Below are positions 8,208 to 17,804 of a stretch of DNA of 64,000 bases, piece by piece. This stretch comes from Novosphingobium sp. SG919 (lineage in GTDB: Bacteria > Pseudomonadota > Alphaproteobacteria > Sphingomonadales > Sphingomonadaceae): contig NZ_JABCNG010000002.1 in the NCBI RefSeq assembly GCF_012932495.1, positions 620,001 to 684,000 of the forward strand, given 5' to 3'. Each line of letters starts with the position of its first letter. The first letter of the stretch is position 1. The position numbers and the translations under genes are program-made. The notes under the pieces are model-generated. The model had not been told where the DNA came from, ran no database searches, and was given only the letters and a program-made list of their open reading frames with translations.

Positions 8208-9950
8208 CTAAAGAGCGACGCGCCAGCCGGCCAGGTCTGCTTCGGCAAACAGCACTTGCGGGCCGGCCGGCGTGGCCACCAGGCCGCGCGCGCCCAGGCC
8301 CACCAGCACGGTTTCGTTGAGCAAAGTTCCGGCGGGCAGCAGCAGGCGGCCATGCACGGCACGCGCCTGCGCCAGCACTGCCGCACCGCCCAGCGCGGCC
8401 GCCAGATTCGCAGGAAGCGCGGCCGGATCGATGCGGTGGGCAAATGTTTCGACCACCGGCGCCACCGGCACCGTGGCTGAACCCGGAGCGGTCATGGCAG
8501 CGCGGATTTCCACGGCCACCTGGTCTGCCTGCGGCCCCAGCACCACCTGCAGCGCGCGGGGGGAGGGGCGGATCAAGCCCTTGGCGCCCAGGCTGCGCAG
8601 CGTCGCTTCGTCCACGCCGGCCTGATCTGCCACGACCAGCCGCAGCCGCGTGGTGCAGGCGCCCACTTCCACCAGGTTGGCCGCGCCGCCCAGCGCCAGC
8701 ACGAAGGCCTGGCCGCGTTCGCGGGCCGGAACCGGGCCGTCGCTGGACGCAGGTGGTGCATCGTCGCGGCCTGGCGTCTTGAGATCGAACCGCACGATCG
8801 CCCAGCGGAACACGCCGTAATAGATCGCGGCATAGGCCAGGCCAACCGGGATCAACAGCAAGGGCTTCTGCGCTTTGGAAAAATTGAGCGCGTAGTCGAA
8901 CAGCCCGGCCGAGAAGCCAAAGCCCAGGTGCACACCCAGCGCCGCCATCAGCGCCATGGCGGCGCCCGTCAGCAAGGCGTGGAACAGATAGAGGATCGGC
9001 GCCAGGAACATGAAGCTGAATTCGATCGGCTCGGTCACCCCGGTGAGGAACGAGGTGGCGGCAAGGCTGAGCAGCATGCCGCCGGTGGCCTTGCGCCGTT
9101 CGGGCCGGGCAGCATGATACATGGCCAGGCACGCGGCCGGCAGGCCGAACATCATCACCGGGAAGAACCCGCTCATGAAGGCCCCGGCCGTGGGGTCGCC
9201 CGCGAAGAAGCGGCGCAGATCGCCTGTGGTGCCGTGATAATCGCCCAGCACGAACCAGGCGATGTTGTTGAGGATGTGGTGCAGCCCGGTCACCAGCAGC
9301 AGGCGGTTGAGCGCGCCGAACACGAACAGGCCCAGCCCCCCGCTGGCCAGCGCGGCCTGGCTTGCGGCGTTGGCGCCGGCGTTGATTGCCGTCAGGCTGG
9401 AGCCGAGAATGCCCGCCAGCGCCAGGCCTGCCAGGCCCGAGACGATCGGCACGAAGCGGCGCCCGCCGAAGAACGCCAGGTATTCGGGCGGCTTGACCGT
9501 GGAAAAGCGATTGTACCCCAGCCCGCCGACAATGCCCGAAACAATGCCGAGCGGCACCGCGACGTGATCGACTTGCGCGCTGCGCCAGGCCGCAACCACG
9601 GCGGTGCGGGCGGCATCGGCCAGGCCCGGCGCCACGTCAGCCGGCACCTGCAACAGCGCCTTGGCGCCTTCGCTCGCCACCAGGAAGCAGACCACGCCGG
9701 CAAGAGGGGCGGCGCCATTGCCATCCTTGGCAAAGCCGGTGGCAACGCCGATGGCAAACAGCAGGCCCAGGTTGGCAAACATGGCATTGCCCGCCGCGCT
9801 GACGAAATCGAGGCCGAGCAGATCGGGCTGGCCCAGCCGCAGCAGCAGCGCCGCCACCGGCAGCACGGCAATGGGCAGCATCAGGGCGCGGCCCAGGCTT
9901 TGCAGGTGTTGCAGCGCGTTCGTCACGGCGTTTGTCACGGCGTTTGTCAC
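8208..9950 (-). CDS. nagE: PTS N-acetylglucosamine EIICB with an extra EIIB-like domain
   Basis: The protein has 580 residues. The N-terminal EIIC part has about ten membrane segments and glucose-family motifs (LFAIGVATGFAKD, VTEPIEFSFMF, the latter lining the sugar site). The EIIB domain holds the phosphorylated cysteine in VGACTTRLRL (Cys432). After it comes a second, EIIB-like copy aligning 100 residues later in which the cysteine is valine (ARAVHGRLLL, Val532), so it cannot carry phosphate. The start is a GTG at 9950 overlapping the previous stop as GTGA, followed by two more in-frame GTGs in a 12-base tandem repeat. It imports and phosphorylates GlcNAc using the preceding EIIA-HPr-EI fusion. 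Confidence 0.92.
   Translation of the reverse strand: MTNAVTNAVTNALQHLQSLGRALMLPIAVLPVAALLLRLGQPDLLGLDFVSAAGNAMFANLGLLFAIGVATGFAKDGNGAAPLAGVVCFLVASEGAKALLQVPADVAPGLADAARTAVVAAWRSAQVDHVAVPLGIVSGIVGGLGYNRFSTVKPPEYLAFFGGRRFVPIVSGLAGLALAGILGSSLTAINAGANAASQAALASGGLGLFVFGALNRLLLVTGLHHILNNIAWFVLGDYHGTTGDLRRFFAGDPTAGAFMSGFFPVMMFGLPAACLAMYHAARPERRKATGGMLLSLAATSFLTGVTEPIEFSFMFLAPILYLFHALLTGAAMALMAALGVHLGFGFSAGLFDYALNFSKAQKPLLLIPVGLAYAAIYYGVFRWAIVRFDLKTPGRDDAPPASSDGPVPARERGQAFVLALGGAANLVEVGACTTRLRLVVADQAGVDEATLRSLGAKGLIRPSPRALQVVLGPQADQVAVEIRAAMTAPGSATVPVAPVVETFAHRIDPAALPANLAAALGGAAVLAQARAVHGRLLLPAGTLLNETVLVGLGARGLVATPAGPQVLFAEADLAGWRVAL
9915..9950 (-). repeat. 12-base tandem repeat at the nagE start
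   Basis: Three in-frame copies of a 12-base unit encode Val-Thr-Asn-Ala three times at the N terminus of NagE. Each copy begins with GTG, so each is a possible start codon. Copies one and two are identical and the third differs slightly. Such repeats can change copy number by slippage without breaking the frame. Confidence 0.7.
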
Positions 9951-12502
9951 AGGGCAACTCCCTCGATCATCTGGGCCGCCAGCACGCGCACTTGCGCGGC
10001 GGTGGCAACGCCAAGCACCTGTTCGGCCAGGGCCCGGCAATCCTGCGCCGACAGCGCCCGCACCAGCGCCTTGATTTCCGGCACCATCGCGGGCGCGGCA
10101 GACAGTTCGGTCACGCCCAAGCCGATGAGGATCGGCACCGCGAGCGGATCGGACGCGAGGCCGCCGCACACGCCGACCCATTTGCCATGGGCCGCCGCGC
10201 CCTGGCAGCACAGGCCGACCAGGCGCAGCACGGCGGGATCGAGCCCGTCGATGCTGCCGGCCACAGCCGGATTGCCGCGATCCATCGCCAGCGCATATTG
10301 CGTGAGATCGTTAGTGCCGATCGACAGGAAATCGCATTCCGCAGCCAGGGCATCGGCCATCACCGCGGCGGCCGGCGTTTCCACCATCACCCCGAGCGGC
10401 ACCGTGGGCAGGCCCAGGCTCGCGGCCTCTCCGTCCAGCGCGGCGCGCACCGCGCGCAGTTCTTCCACGCGGGCGATCATCGGCGCCATCACGCGCACGT
10501 CACCAAAAGCACCGGCGCGCAGCACGGCGCGCAATTGCGGCACCAGCACATCGCGCCGCGCCAGCCCCACGCGAATGCCGCGCAGGCCCAGCGCCGGGTT
10601 TTCCTCTGCCGCCATGGGCAGATAGGGCGCGGGCTTGTCGCCGCCGATATCGAGCAGGCGGATGATCAGCGGCCGTCCATCCAGCGCCTGGGCAATGGCG
10701 CTGTAATCGTCGGCCTGTTCGTCTTCATCGGGCGCACTGGCGCGATCGAGGAACAGGAATTCGGTGCGCAGCAGGCCGCAGCCTTCGGCCCCGGCGGCCA
10801 CGGCCGGCGCGGCTTCGGCACGCTTGCCCAAGTTGGCGCAAACCTCGATCCGCTGGCCATCGCGGGTGCGCCCCTCCAGGCCCGACGCGGCTTGCGCGGC
10901 GGCCTTGCGCGCCTGGCGCCGGGCGGCTTCGGCCTGGGCAGCGGCCCAGGTTGGCGCATCGGGCGAAACGGTCAGCATGGCGCCCGTGGCGTCGAGCAGC
11001 AGCGGCGTGCCCGGCGCGATATCCAGCACGCGCGGCCCGGCGGCGACCAGCGCGGGTATGCCCTTGCTGGCAGCAATGATCGCCACGTGCGAGGTGGGAC
11101 CGCCCTGGGCCGTGACGATCCCCGCCACCTGGCCCACCGGCAGCGCCGCCACTTGCGAAGGCACCAGATCGGGCGCGATGATGATGGCGTTGGCCGGCAG
11201 CGTGGCGGCCGGCGGTTCCTGGCCGGCCAGATGCCACTGCAACTGCCATTCCAGATCGATGAAATCGGCGGCGCGCTGGGCAATGTGCGGATCGGGCGCG
11301 GCGCGCAGCGCGGCGGCGCGGGTTTCCATCGCGTGCTGCCACGCCAGGCTGGCGCTTTGCCCACGGGCGATTCCGGCATGTACATCGGCCAGGATGTCTT
11401 CGTCGTCGAGCAAGAGGCGGTGCGCGGCGAGAATGGCGGCCTGTTCGCCGCTGGCATCGGCCTGGGCGCGGCGATCGAGATCGGCGCCAAGCGTCTGGAT
11501 GGCCCGTGCAAAGCGGGCGCTTTCCGCGTCAGCGCCCTGGCCATGCGCTGCGCGCGGCGGTTCTGGCCGCTCCAGCCAGGCGGCCGCGCCAATGGCATAA
11601 CCGGCCGCCGCGGTTACCGCGTGCAGCCGTTCGCCCGGTTGCAGCGCGGCGGGGGCGGCAACGGCAGGCTCGTTTGGCGTGACGACAACGGGCGCGGGCG
11701 CTGCATCGGGCAACGGGCGGCCTTCGCCCATGCCCGTGCCGATCAGTTCGGCGAGGGCATCGATCGCCGCCTGCGCCGCCGGGCCGCTGGCCAGCAGGGC
11801 CATGGCATCGCCATGGCGCAGGCCGAGCGCCATCACCGCGCTGGGGCTGCGCAGGCGCACGGGCGTTGCCTGCGGCGTGGCTTCGGGCACGATCCGCACT
11901 TCGGCATCAAACGTGCGCGCCAGTTCGGCCAGGCGGGCGGCGGGGCGGGCGTGGAGGCCATGGGCCAGCGGAATGCGCAGTGTGGTGCGCGCGGTGGCGG
12001 CGAATTCGCCCGGTCCAGCGGGTGCGGCGGCCTGCTCGGGCGCCAGCACCAGCAGCGGGGCGCCAAGGGTGACGCGGCCAGTGGCGGCGCGCTGGACGAT
12101 GGCATGGCCGGCGGTTTCGGTCAGCACCAGCGGCGTTATCAGGCTTTTGACCCGCGGGGCAACATGGGCAAGGTCCACCGAGATCAGCCGGTCGCCGGCA
12201 GCCACGCGGTCTCCGGCACGAACGTGCGCGGTAAAACCTTCGCCACCCAACCGCACGGTTTCCAGGCCGATGTGCATCAAGGCCTCCACCCCGCCGGCAA
12301 AGCGCAGGGTCACGGCATGGCCGGCAGCGTGCACGGAAACCACCGTGGCATCGGCCGGGGCATGCAGCGTCGCGTCCAGCGGATCGATCGCCAGCCCGTC
12401 GCCCAGCAGGCGCTGGGCAAAGACCGCATCGGGAACATCGTCAAGCGGGGAGAGCCAACCGTCGAACGGTGCGCCAAGGATCAGGCTGGACATCGGCTTC
12501 AT
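9947..12502 (-). CDS. nagF: Multiphosphoryl transfer protein, EIIA(Glc)-HPr-EI fusion
   Basis: This is an 851-residue cytoplasmic protein with the domain order EIIA of the glucose type (about 5-155), HPr (about 172-260) and Enzyme I (about 285-850). The phosphorylatable histidines are all present: EALMHIGLETV (His77), HGLHARPAARL (His184) and GGPTSHVAII (His472). The EI C-terminal PEP-binding half contains LLRTEFLFLDR and MVETPAA, and the cysteine-bearing GVCGGLASD. It therefore carries every soluble step from PEP to the membrane EIICB encoded next. The order and neighbours match the nag-type PTS of Pseudomonas (NagF). It begins 49 bases after nagA, and the start could be the fourth codon (12493). 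Confidence 0.94.
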   Translation of the reverse strand: MKPMSSLILGAPFDGWLSPLDDVPDAVFAQRLLGDGLAIDPLDATLHAPADATVVSVHAAGHAVTLRFAGGVEALMHIGLETVRLGGEGFTAHVRAGDRVAAGDRLISVDLAHVAPRVKSLITPLVLTETAGHAIVQRAATGRVTLGAPLLVLAPEQAAAPAGPGEFAATARTTLRIPLAHGLHARPAARLAELARTFDAEVRIVPEATPQATPVRLRSPSAVMALGLRHGDAMALLASGPAAQAAIDALAELIGTGMGEGRPLPDAAPAPVVVTPNEPAVAAPAALQPGERLHAVTAAAGYAIGAAAWLERPEPPRAAHGQGADAESARFARAIQTLGADLDRRAQADASGEQAAILAAHRLLLDDEDILADVHAGIARGQSASLAWQHAMETRAAALRAAPDPHIAQRAADFIDLEWQLQWHLAGQEPPAATLPANAIIIAPDLVPSQVAALPVGQVAGIVTAQGGPTSHVAIIAASKGIPALVAAGPRVLDIAPGTPLLLDATGAMLTVSPDAPTWAAAQAEAARRQARKAAAQAASGLEGRTRDGQRIEVCANLGKRAEAAPAVAAGAEGCGLLRTEFLFLDRASAPDEDEQADDYSAIAQALDGRPLIIRLLDIGGDKPAPYLPMAAEENPALGLRGIRVGLARRDVLVPQLRAVLRAGAFGDVRVMAPMIARVEELRAVRAALDGEAASLGLPTVPLGVMVETPAAAVMADALAAECDFLSIGTNDLTQYALAMDRGNPAVAGSIDGLDPAVLRLVGLCCQGAAAHGKWVGVCGGLASDPLAVPILIGLGVTELSAAPAMVPEIKALVRALSAQDCRALAEQVLGVATAAQVRVLAAQMIEGVAL

Positions 12503-12551
12503 CGACTTTCGTAATGCGTCCAGAACAGGGAAACGAAACGACCGCGCGCGG

Positions 12552-13688
12552 TCAGATCATCGCGGCGCCACCAATCCAGCATTGCACCGGCGCGAGCGCG
12601 GCATCGAGCCATGCCAGATCGGCGCGATGGCCGGGGGCAAGCGTGCCGATCTCGTCGGCCAGGCCCAGGAACCGGGCCGGCGTGGCGCTGGCCATGCGGC
12701 TTGCCGCGGGCACGTCGGCGCTGGTCATCGCCACCATGTTGCGCAGCGCGCCGGCCATGTCCAGGCTGGAGCCAGCCAGGGTGCCATTGCCATCCTGGCA
12801 CACGCCATCGGTTACGGTGATCGTCCGTCCGTTCAACTCGAAGGTGCCGTCGCTCATGCCCACGCTGGGCATGGCGTCGGTGACGAGCATCAGCCGGTCC
12901 GGCCCCTTCATGCGCAGCGCGATTTCCAGTGCCGGGGCGGCAACGTGCACGCCATCGGCAATCACGCCGCACCACACGCCCTGGTCCAGCAGCGCGGCGC
13001 CGACCATGCCGGGCGCGCGATGCAAGAGCGGCGACATGGCGTTGTAAAGGTGGGTGACCCCGGTGATGCCGGCCGTAAAGCCGGCGCGCGCCTGGTCATA
13101 AGTGGCGTTCGTGTGGCCAGCACTGACGATGACGCCGGCAGCCACCAGGCGGGACAAGGCCTCGATGCTCACCTGCTCGGGCGCGATGGTGAGCATGACT
13201 TTGCCACGCCGGGGGCGGCACAACTGGTCGAGCAGGGCATCGTCCAGCGGGCGGATCAGCGCGGGATCGTGAATGCCCTTGCGCACGGCATTGATGAACG
13301 GCCCTTCGATATGCAGGCCGACGATGCCGGGCTGACTTTGCGCGATGGCCTCGTCCACCACATCGAGTGCGCGGGCCATGGCATCGGGCGTGTCGGTGAT
13401 CAGCGTGGGCAGCAGGGCCGTTGTGCCGAAGCGGGCATGGGCGCGGGCGATCGTCGCCAAGCCCGCAACGGTGATATCGTTGTTGAGCAGCGCGCCGCCG
13501 CCACCGTTGACCTGGGTATCGACAAAGCCGGGCAACAGCCAGCCGCCGCCCAGATCGATCGCTGGCGCGCCAGGCGCCACATCGGGGGCCACGGCCACGA
13601 TGCGGCCATCGGCCAGGGTGAACGCGGCCGATCCTGCCACCGTATCGCCCAGCAGGATGTGCCCGTTGGTAAAGGCCAGGACTGTCAT
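12552..13688 (-). CDS. nagA: N-acetylglucosamine-6-phosphate deacetylase
   Basis: This 378-residue amidohydrolase matches the usual NagA length. The metal and substrate motifs are present: GFVDTQVNGGGG near the start, GLHIEGPFIN, SAGHTNATYDQA, GVTHLYNAMSP, VIADGVHV and VTDAMPSVG. It removes acetate from GlcNAc-6-phosphate made by the PTS, giving GlcN-6-phosphate for the SIS-domain deaminase. Its ATG overlaps the deaminase stop as ATGA, indicating translational coupling within the nag operon. Confidence 0.96.
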   Translation of the reverse strand: MTVLAFTNGHILLGDTVAGSAAFTLADGRIVAVAPDVAPGAPAIDLGGGWLLPGFVDTQVNGGGGALLNNDITVAGLATIARAHARFGTTALLPTLITDTPDAMARALDVVDEAIAQSQPGIVGLHIEGPFINAVRKGIHDPALIRPLDDALLDQLCRPRRGKVMLTIAPEQVSIEALSRLVAAGVIVSAGHTNATYDQARAGFTAGITGVTHLYNAMSPLLHRAPGMVGAALLDQGVWCGVIADGVHVAAPALEIALRMKGPDRLMLVTDAMPSVGMSDGTFELNGRTITVTDGVCQDGNGTLAGSSLDMAGALRNMVAMTSADVPAASRMASATPARFLGLADEIGTLAPGHRADLAWLDAALAPVQCWIGGAAMI

Positions 13689-14800
13689 CGCGTGCGGGTC
13701 ACTTTCGCCAGGAACGGCGGCTCGTCAGGATTGAACCCGCGCGCCAGGGACAGGGCATTGACCATGCGATAGAAACTGGCAATGCGCAGCAGCGGCGCAA
13801 TCGCTTCGTCTGCGGCAAGCGCGGGCAGCACGGTTACGCCGCTGTCGGCCGGGATCGCTTCTGGCTGGGCGGTGGCCAGGAACACTTGCGCGCCGCGCTG
13901 TGCAAAATCGCGGCAGACCTGGCGCACGTCTTCCCCGGTCTGGCCGCCGATGTCGAAGCCCAGCACCGGAAAGCCATCGCGCACGATAGCCATGGGGCCG
14001 TGGCGCACTTCGGCCGAACTGAACGCCTCGCCATGCAAGCCGCTGGTTTCCTTGAGCTTGAGTGCGGCTTCCTGCGCAATCGACAGGCCATAGCCACGGC
14101 TGATCAGGAACAGGTTGGTCGCATCCTGCAGGCCGGCCTGGGCGGCCGACCAATCGAGCGCGAAACTCTGGTCGAGCGCGGTGGGCAGGCCAGGCAGGGC
14201 CGCAACGAGGGCTTCGTCCTGGCTCCAGGCCGCCACCAGCGCGGCGATGCCGGCGAGCGAGGTGATGAACGACTTGGTTGCCGCCACCGAGATTTCCGGC
14301 CCGGCGCAAAGCGGCAGGGCCACGTCGGCAAGATGGGCGAGCGGGGAATCGTCATTGTTGACCAGCGCGACGACCAGCGCGCCGGCAGCCTTGTAGCGCT
14401 CCACCGTGGCGAGCATGTCGGGGCTGTGGCCCGATTGCGAAATGGCGATGCATAGCGGCGCGGCGCCAGTGGCCGCACGCATCGGCGCATCATAGAGCGA
14501 GACGGTGGAAAACGCCGCCGATGCAGTGGGAATGCCCAGCACCGTCTCGATCATGTACTTGGCATACGTGGCGGCGTGATCGGAAGAACCGCGTGCGCAA
14601 GTCAGGACCAGGGGCGGCGGGGCCTGGCGCAGGCGCGCGCCGAGATCGGCCAGCGCTTGCGCATTGCGCGCAAGGAAACGGGACACCGCCTCGCCAGCCT
14701 CTGCCGCTTCGCGATGCATCCAGGTGGTTGCCGTTGCGGGAGTGGCAGGGCTGGCACCCGGTTCGGGGGAACTTGAGGGCGTGATCAACTTGGCCTCCAC
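13685..14800 (-). CDS. SIS-domain glucosamine-6-phosphate deaminase (NagB-II/AgaS type)
   Basis: The protein has 371 residues from a GTG at 14800. It has two SIS sugar-phosphate domains and no glutaminase domain: LTCARGSSDHAATYAKYMIE and CIAISQSGHSPDM in the first, LFLISRGYGLSIAQEAALKLKE in the second. This resembles the isomerase half of GlmS. Family members convert GlcN-6-phosphate to fructose-6-phosphate and ammonium and replace classical NagB in many proteobacteria. Placement ahead of nagA, nagF and nagE supports that role. The likely alternative start MHREAAEAGEAV (residue 28) matches the usual N terminus of the family, so the first 27 residues may be untranslated. Confidence 0.9.
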   Translation of the reverse strand: MEAKLITPSSSPEPGASPATPATATTWMHREAAEAGEAVSRFLARNAQALADLGARLRQAPPPLVLTCARGSSDHAATYAKYMIETVLGIPTASAAFSTVSLYDAPMRAATGAAPLCIAISQSGHSPDMLATVERYKAAGALVVALVNNDDSPLAHLADVALPLCAGPEISVAATKSFITSLAGIAALVAAWSQDEALVAALPGLPTALDQSFALDWSAAQAGLQDATNLFLISRGYGLSIAQEAALKLKETSGLHGEAFSSAEVRHGPMAIVRDGFPVLGFDIGGQTGEDVRQVCRDFAQRGAQVFLATAQPEAIPADSGVTVLPALAADEAIAPLLRIASFYRMVNALSLARGFNPDEPPFLAKVTRTR

Positions 14801-15525
14801 GCATTAACCTTTCCGGTGGGTCTGAACGACGAGATGGGCACCGTGTCATGCCGCCGCGCAGCAAGACAGGTTGGTTATACATCTCGGGAGAGTTGATGCA
14901 ATGGTAGTAAATAGGTATTTTTTTAGTCGGAGCAAAGCGGCGCTGCCCTATGCTGTGGCGCGCGACACCGGGCGCGATGCGAGCAGGAGCAGCCCCGATC
15001 CGCTGGAGAGCGTCAGCACGGGCGCGACCAAGCCGCATACCTATGAGAATTTATAATTTATCAATTATCATCAAGGTTTGGTGAAAGATAGCGGCGGCAA
15101 CGCAAGCGGGCATCGGCGCTTTTCCGCGCGCGGGGAATGATGCCAGCCAACGCGACCTGGCCGTGCCGCCCCGCCGGTCGCAGCGGCCGGCATAGCACGT
15201 TTTGTTTTTGTCCTATCTTTACGAGGGCAGCGCGCCGCAACGAGGCGCCTGGCGACGGCGGAAGGGCCCAGATTCTGCGGATTTCCGGAGGGCTTGGTTC
15301 CACCCCGCTTACGCGCGGAGACGATACCAATTTCCGACATAGGGCCCGGCGCGCGGCATGGGAGAGCAGGCGGGCGATGCGGTGTCTCCCAGCGGATTTT
15401 TGCACAGGGCGCGCTGGCCACACGGTTGCTTTGCAGCTCGGCGCACCGCAGGATGGTTGCGCAACCATCGGTTTGCCGCCGCACGTCCGCTGCCCCCGCC
15501 CGGACTGCCCCGAAAGGACCAGACC
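14801..15525. other. 725-bp intergenic region between the nag operon and the alpha-galactosidase
   Basis: No convincing gene is present. The segment is locally AT-rich at 14880-14930 and 15040-15075. It contains the candidate nag promoter and a perfect 6-bp inverted repeat with a 4-base spacer, ATAATT-TATC-AATTAT, at 15053-15068, which could be an operator. A T-rich stretch at 15199-15225 may hold the promoter of the plus-strand gene. The frames open here lack family resemblance. Confidence 0.6.
14874..14901 (-). promoter_or_regulatory. Candidate promoter of the nag operon
   Basis: On the minus strand TTGCAT is followed after 16 bases by TATAAC, a fair -35/-10 pair, 70-100 bp before the first nag gene. 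This is the best match I see in the region; it has not been tested against transcription data. Confidence 0.35.
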
Positions 15526-17443
15526 ATGCGCTTTTTGCCCGCGCCTGCCGCCGCCCTCTTGGCTATTGCCGCCAGCCTGGCTCTTGCCCCGTTGGCGCAA
15601 GCAGCCGGCACACCGACCGATGCCCTGGCCCCCACCGGGCGGTGGAGCGCAAATGCGCGCGGACAGGCGCCCACGCCGCCGATGGGCTGGAACAGCTGGA
15701 ATGCCTTTGGCCCCGCGATCGACGAGACCAAGCTGATGGCGTCGGCCCAGGCGCTGGTGGATACCGGGCTGGCGGCCAAGGGCTATCGCTATGTCGATAT
15801 CGACGATGGCTGGTGGCTCAAGCGGCGGATGCCCGATGGCCGCATGCTGGTGCGCACGGCCATGTTTCCTTCGGCCGCAACGCCCGATGGCACCACGTCG
15901 CTGCGCCCGTTGACCGACCGCTTGCACGCCATGGGCCTCAAGGCCGGCATCTATTCCGACATCGGTCGCAACAGCTGTAGCCAGGTGTTCGGCGGGGGCC
16001 GACGCGCCAAATCTGCCCGAAGGCACGCAGGCCGAACGCGAGGTTGGCCTTTACGGCCATATCGAACAGGACATCGCGCTCTATTTCCAGGAGTGGAAGT
16101 TCGACCTCATCAAAGTGGATGGCTGTGGCATCCGCGGGCTGGGGCCTGACAACCCGCGCGTGAAGGCCGGCCTTTATCGCCCGCTTGGCCCGGTGATCGA
16201 TTTCGACGAACTGCCCCGCACCGACATTGCCGAAGTGCGCCGCCTCTATGGCGCAGTGGCCGATGCCCTGGCGCGCACCCGCCCGGCGGGGGACTATGTA
16301 TTCTCGCTGTGTCTGTGGGGATCGGCCAATGTGCGCGCCTGGGGCAAGGACCTGGGCAACATGAGCCGCACCAGCGAGGATATCTCGCCCACCTGGCCGC
16401 GCATGCTGCACAATCTCGACACCACGGCGCGGCGCGCGCTCTATGCCCATCCCGGCAGTTGGAACGATCCCGACATGCTGTTCATCGGCAAGGGCGAGTT
16501 CGACGCCGCGCACATGACCGAGGCGCGCTCGCATTTGGCACTGTGGGCGATCGAGAACGCGCCGCTGCTCATTGGCATGGATTTGCGCGAGGCCAATGCC
16601 GACCAGATCGCCCTGCTGGGCTGGCAGGCCGCGATCGCCATCAACCAGGACCCGGCGGGCAACCAGGCGGTGCTTGCCCATGACAGCGCCGAAGTGCAGA
16701 TCTACGTCAAGACCCTGGCCGATGGCACCAAGGCCGTGGCGCTGTTCAACCGCAGTGCCGCGCCAACCCATGCCACGCTGACCGCCGCGCATCTGAAAAT
16801 GACCGGGGAAATTGCCACCACCGACCTGTGGACCGGCAAGGCCAGCCGCTTTGCCAACGAAACCACGGTTCCGCTCGCCCCGCACGAGACCGTGCTGCTC
16901 AAGGTTGCGGGCGCGCGGCGCCTGCCCGACGGAATCTATCTTTCGGAAATGCCGGGCAGCGTCAACCCGGCGGTGGACGGCGTGGTGCAGCCCCAGCCCG
17001 ATCCGCAGGTCCATCTCGGGCTGTCGCCGTGGAACGACACGCGCGGCACGGGCGAGCATCCGCGCTATGGCGGTTGGGGCGGCGCGGCGGTGGACACTGG
17101 CCCCTATGGCCAGGAACTGCAGGCCGGCCACGAAAAGCTCGACACCGGGATCGGCATTCTTGCCGGATCGCGCCTGGAAGTGCGCAATGCCGGTCATGCC
17201 CGCTTTACGGCGCGGGTGGGGGTGGACGATGCCGCCTGGGGCAACAGCGGGGCGGTGACGTTCCTGGTCTATGGCGACGGGCGCCTGCTGGCCCGCTCGG
17301 CGCCGCTGCGCGCGGGTGCGGCCCTGGTGCCGATCAGCGCGGACGTGCGCGGCGTTCGCCTGATCGAACTGGTTGCCCGGCCTACCCAAGCGAGCGCCGC
17401 ACCCGATCCGGTTGTCTGGGGCGAGGCCGCGCTGCGCAATTAG
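15526..17443 (+). pseudogene. GH27-type alpha-galactosidase with NPCBM domain, frameshifted
   Basis: Two adjoining frames encode one enzyme. The first starts at the ATG 15526 (ribosome site AAAGGA) with a signal peptide and GH27 motifs PPMGWNSWNAF, YRYVDIDDGWW and LKAGIYSDIG. The second carries LIKVDGCGIRG, with the nucleophile aspartate, and SWNDPDMLFIG, followed by a C-terminal beta domain and an NPCBM/CBM51-like module (about 16920-17440). The switch falls at a run of five G (15994-15998). With four G the sequence reads through as CSQVFGGADAPNLPEG and restores the whole protein of about 638 residues. All visible catalytic residues are intact, so this is either a recent inactivation or a base-calling error in the homopolymer. 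Confidence 0.85.
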
Positions 17444-17532
17444 AGCCCGCGATTCAGCGATTTTGGGGCGGCAGAAATTGGTGGGGAGCGGCGTTGACAA
17501 ATCAGCGGTTTGGGAAAGACCGGAAGTGGTGG

Positions 17533-17748
17533 TTAGCTGCGGCTCTGGTATCGGCCGATGCGGAGCCAACGATCGAAGGGTAAAAGTTCGCATAGCATCC
17601 CGGCAAGGAAGCCACCGATCCACATCGATCCTTGTGGCAGGTTTAGGTGAAAAAGAGCCTCACCCACTCGGAGCAGCAGAACGACGCCCAGCGCTATGCC
17701 GATTTTAACGGTAAGCAACACTCCTACACGCGACAAGAAGAGCACCAT
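17533..17748 (-). CDS. Small predicted membrane protein (71 residues), unknown
   Basis: I do not recognise this gene. From the ATG at 17748 it encodes 71 residues with two hydrophobic segments (VLLTVKIGIALGVVLLLRV and MWIGGFLAGMLCELL) separated by a short loop, and an Arg-rich tail. Base composition here is clearly lower in GC than the surroundings. It lies downstream of another orphan gene on the same strand. There is no strong ribosome site, and a longer frame begins at 17880, so the start and even the reality of the gene are uncertain. Confidence 0.4.
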   Translation of the reverse strand: MVLFLSRVGVLLTVKIGIALGVVLLLRVGEALFHLNLPQGSMWIGGFLAGMLCELLPFDRWLRIGRYQSRS

Positions 17749-17804
17749 TCGTGTCCCATTGCTAACAACAGCGTAACGTGGCGAGTGACTTCCGTAAATG
17801 GTGG

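Noticed and set aside
17478..17490. TTGGTGGGGAGCG is repeated at 40609-40621, both near low-GC pockets, and its complement resembles a tRNA 3' end (CGCTCCCCACCA)
   Set aside because: Identical 13-mers are expected by chance many times in 64 kb. No tRNA arm or integrase is present, so an attachment site cannot be supported.
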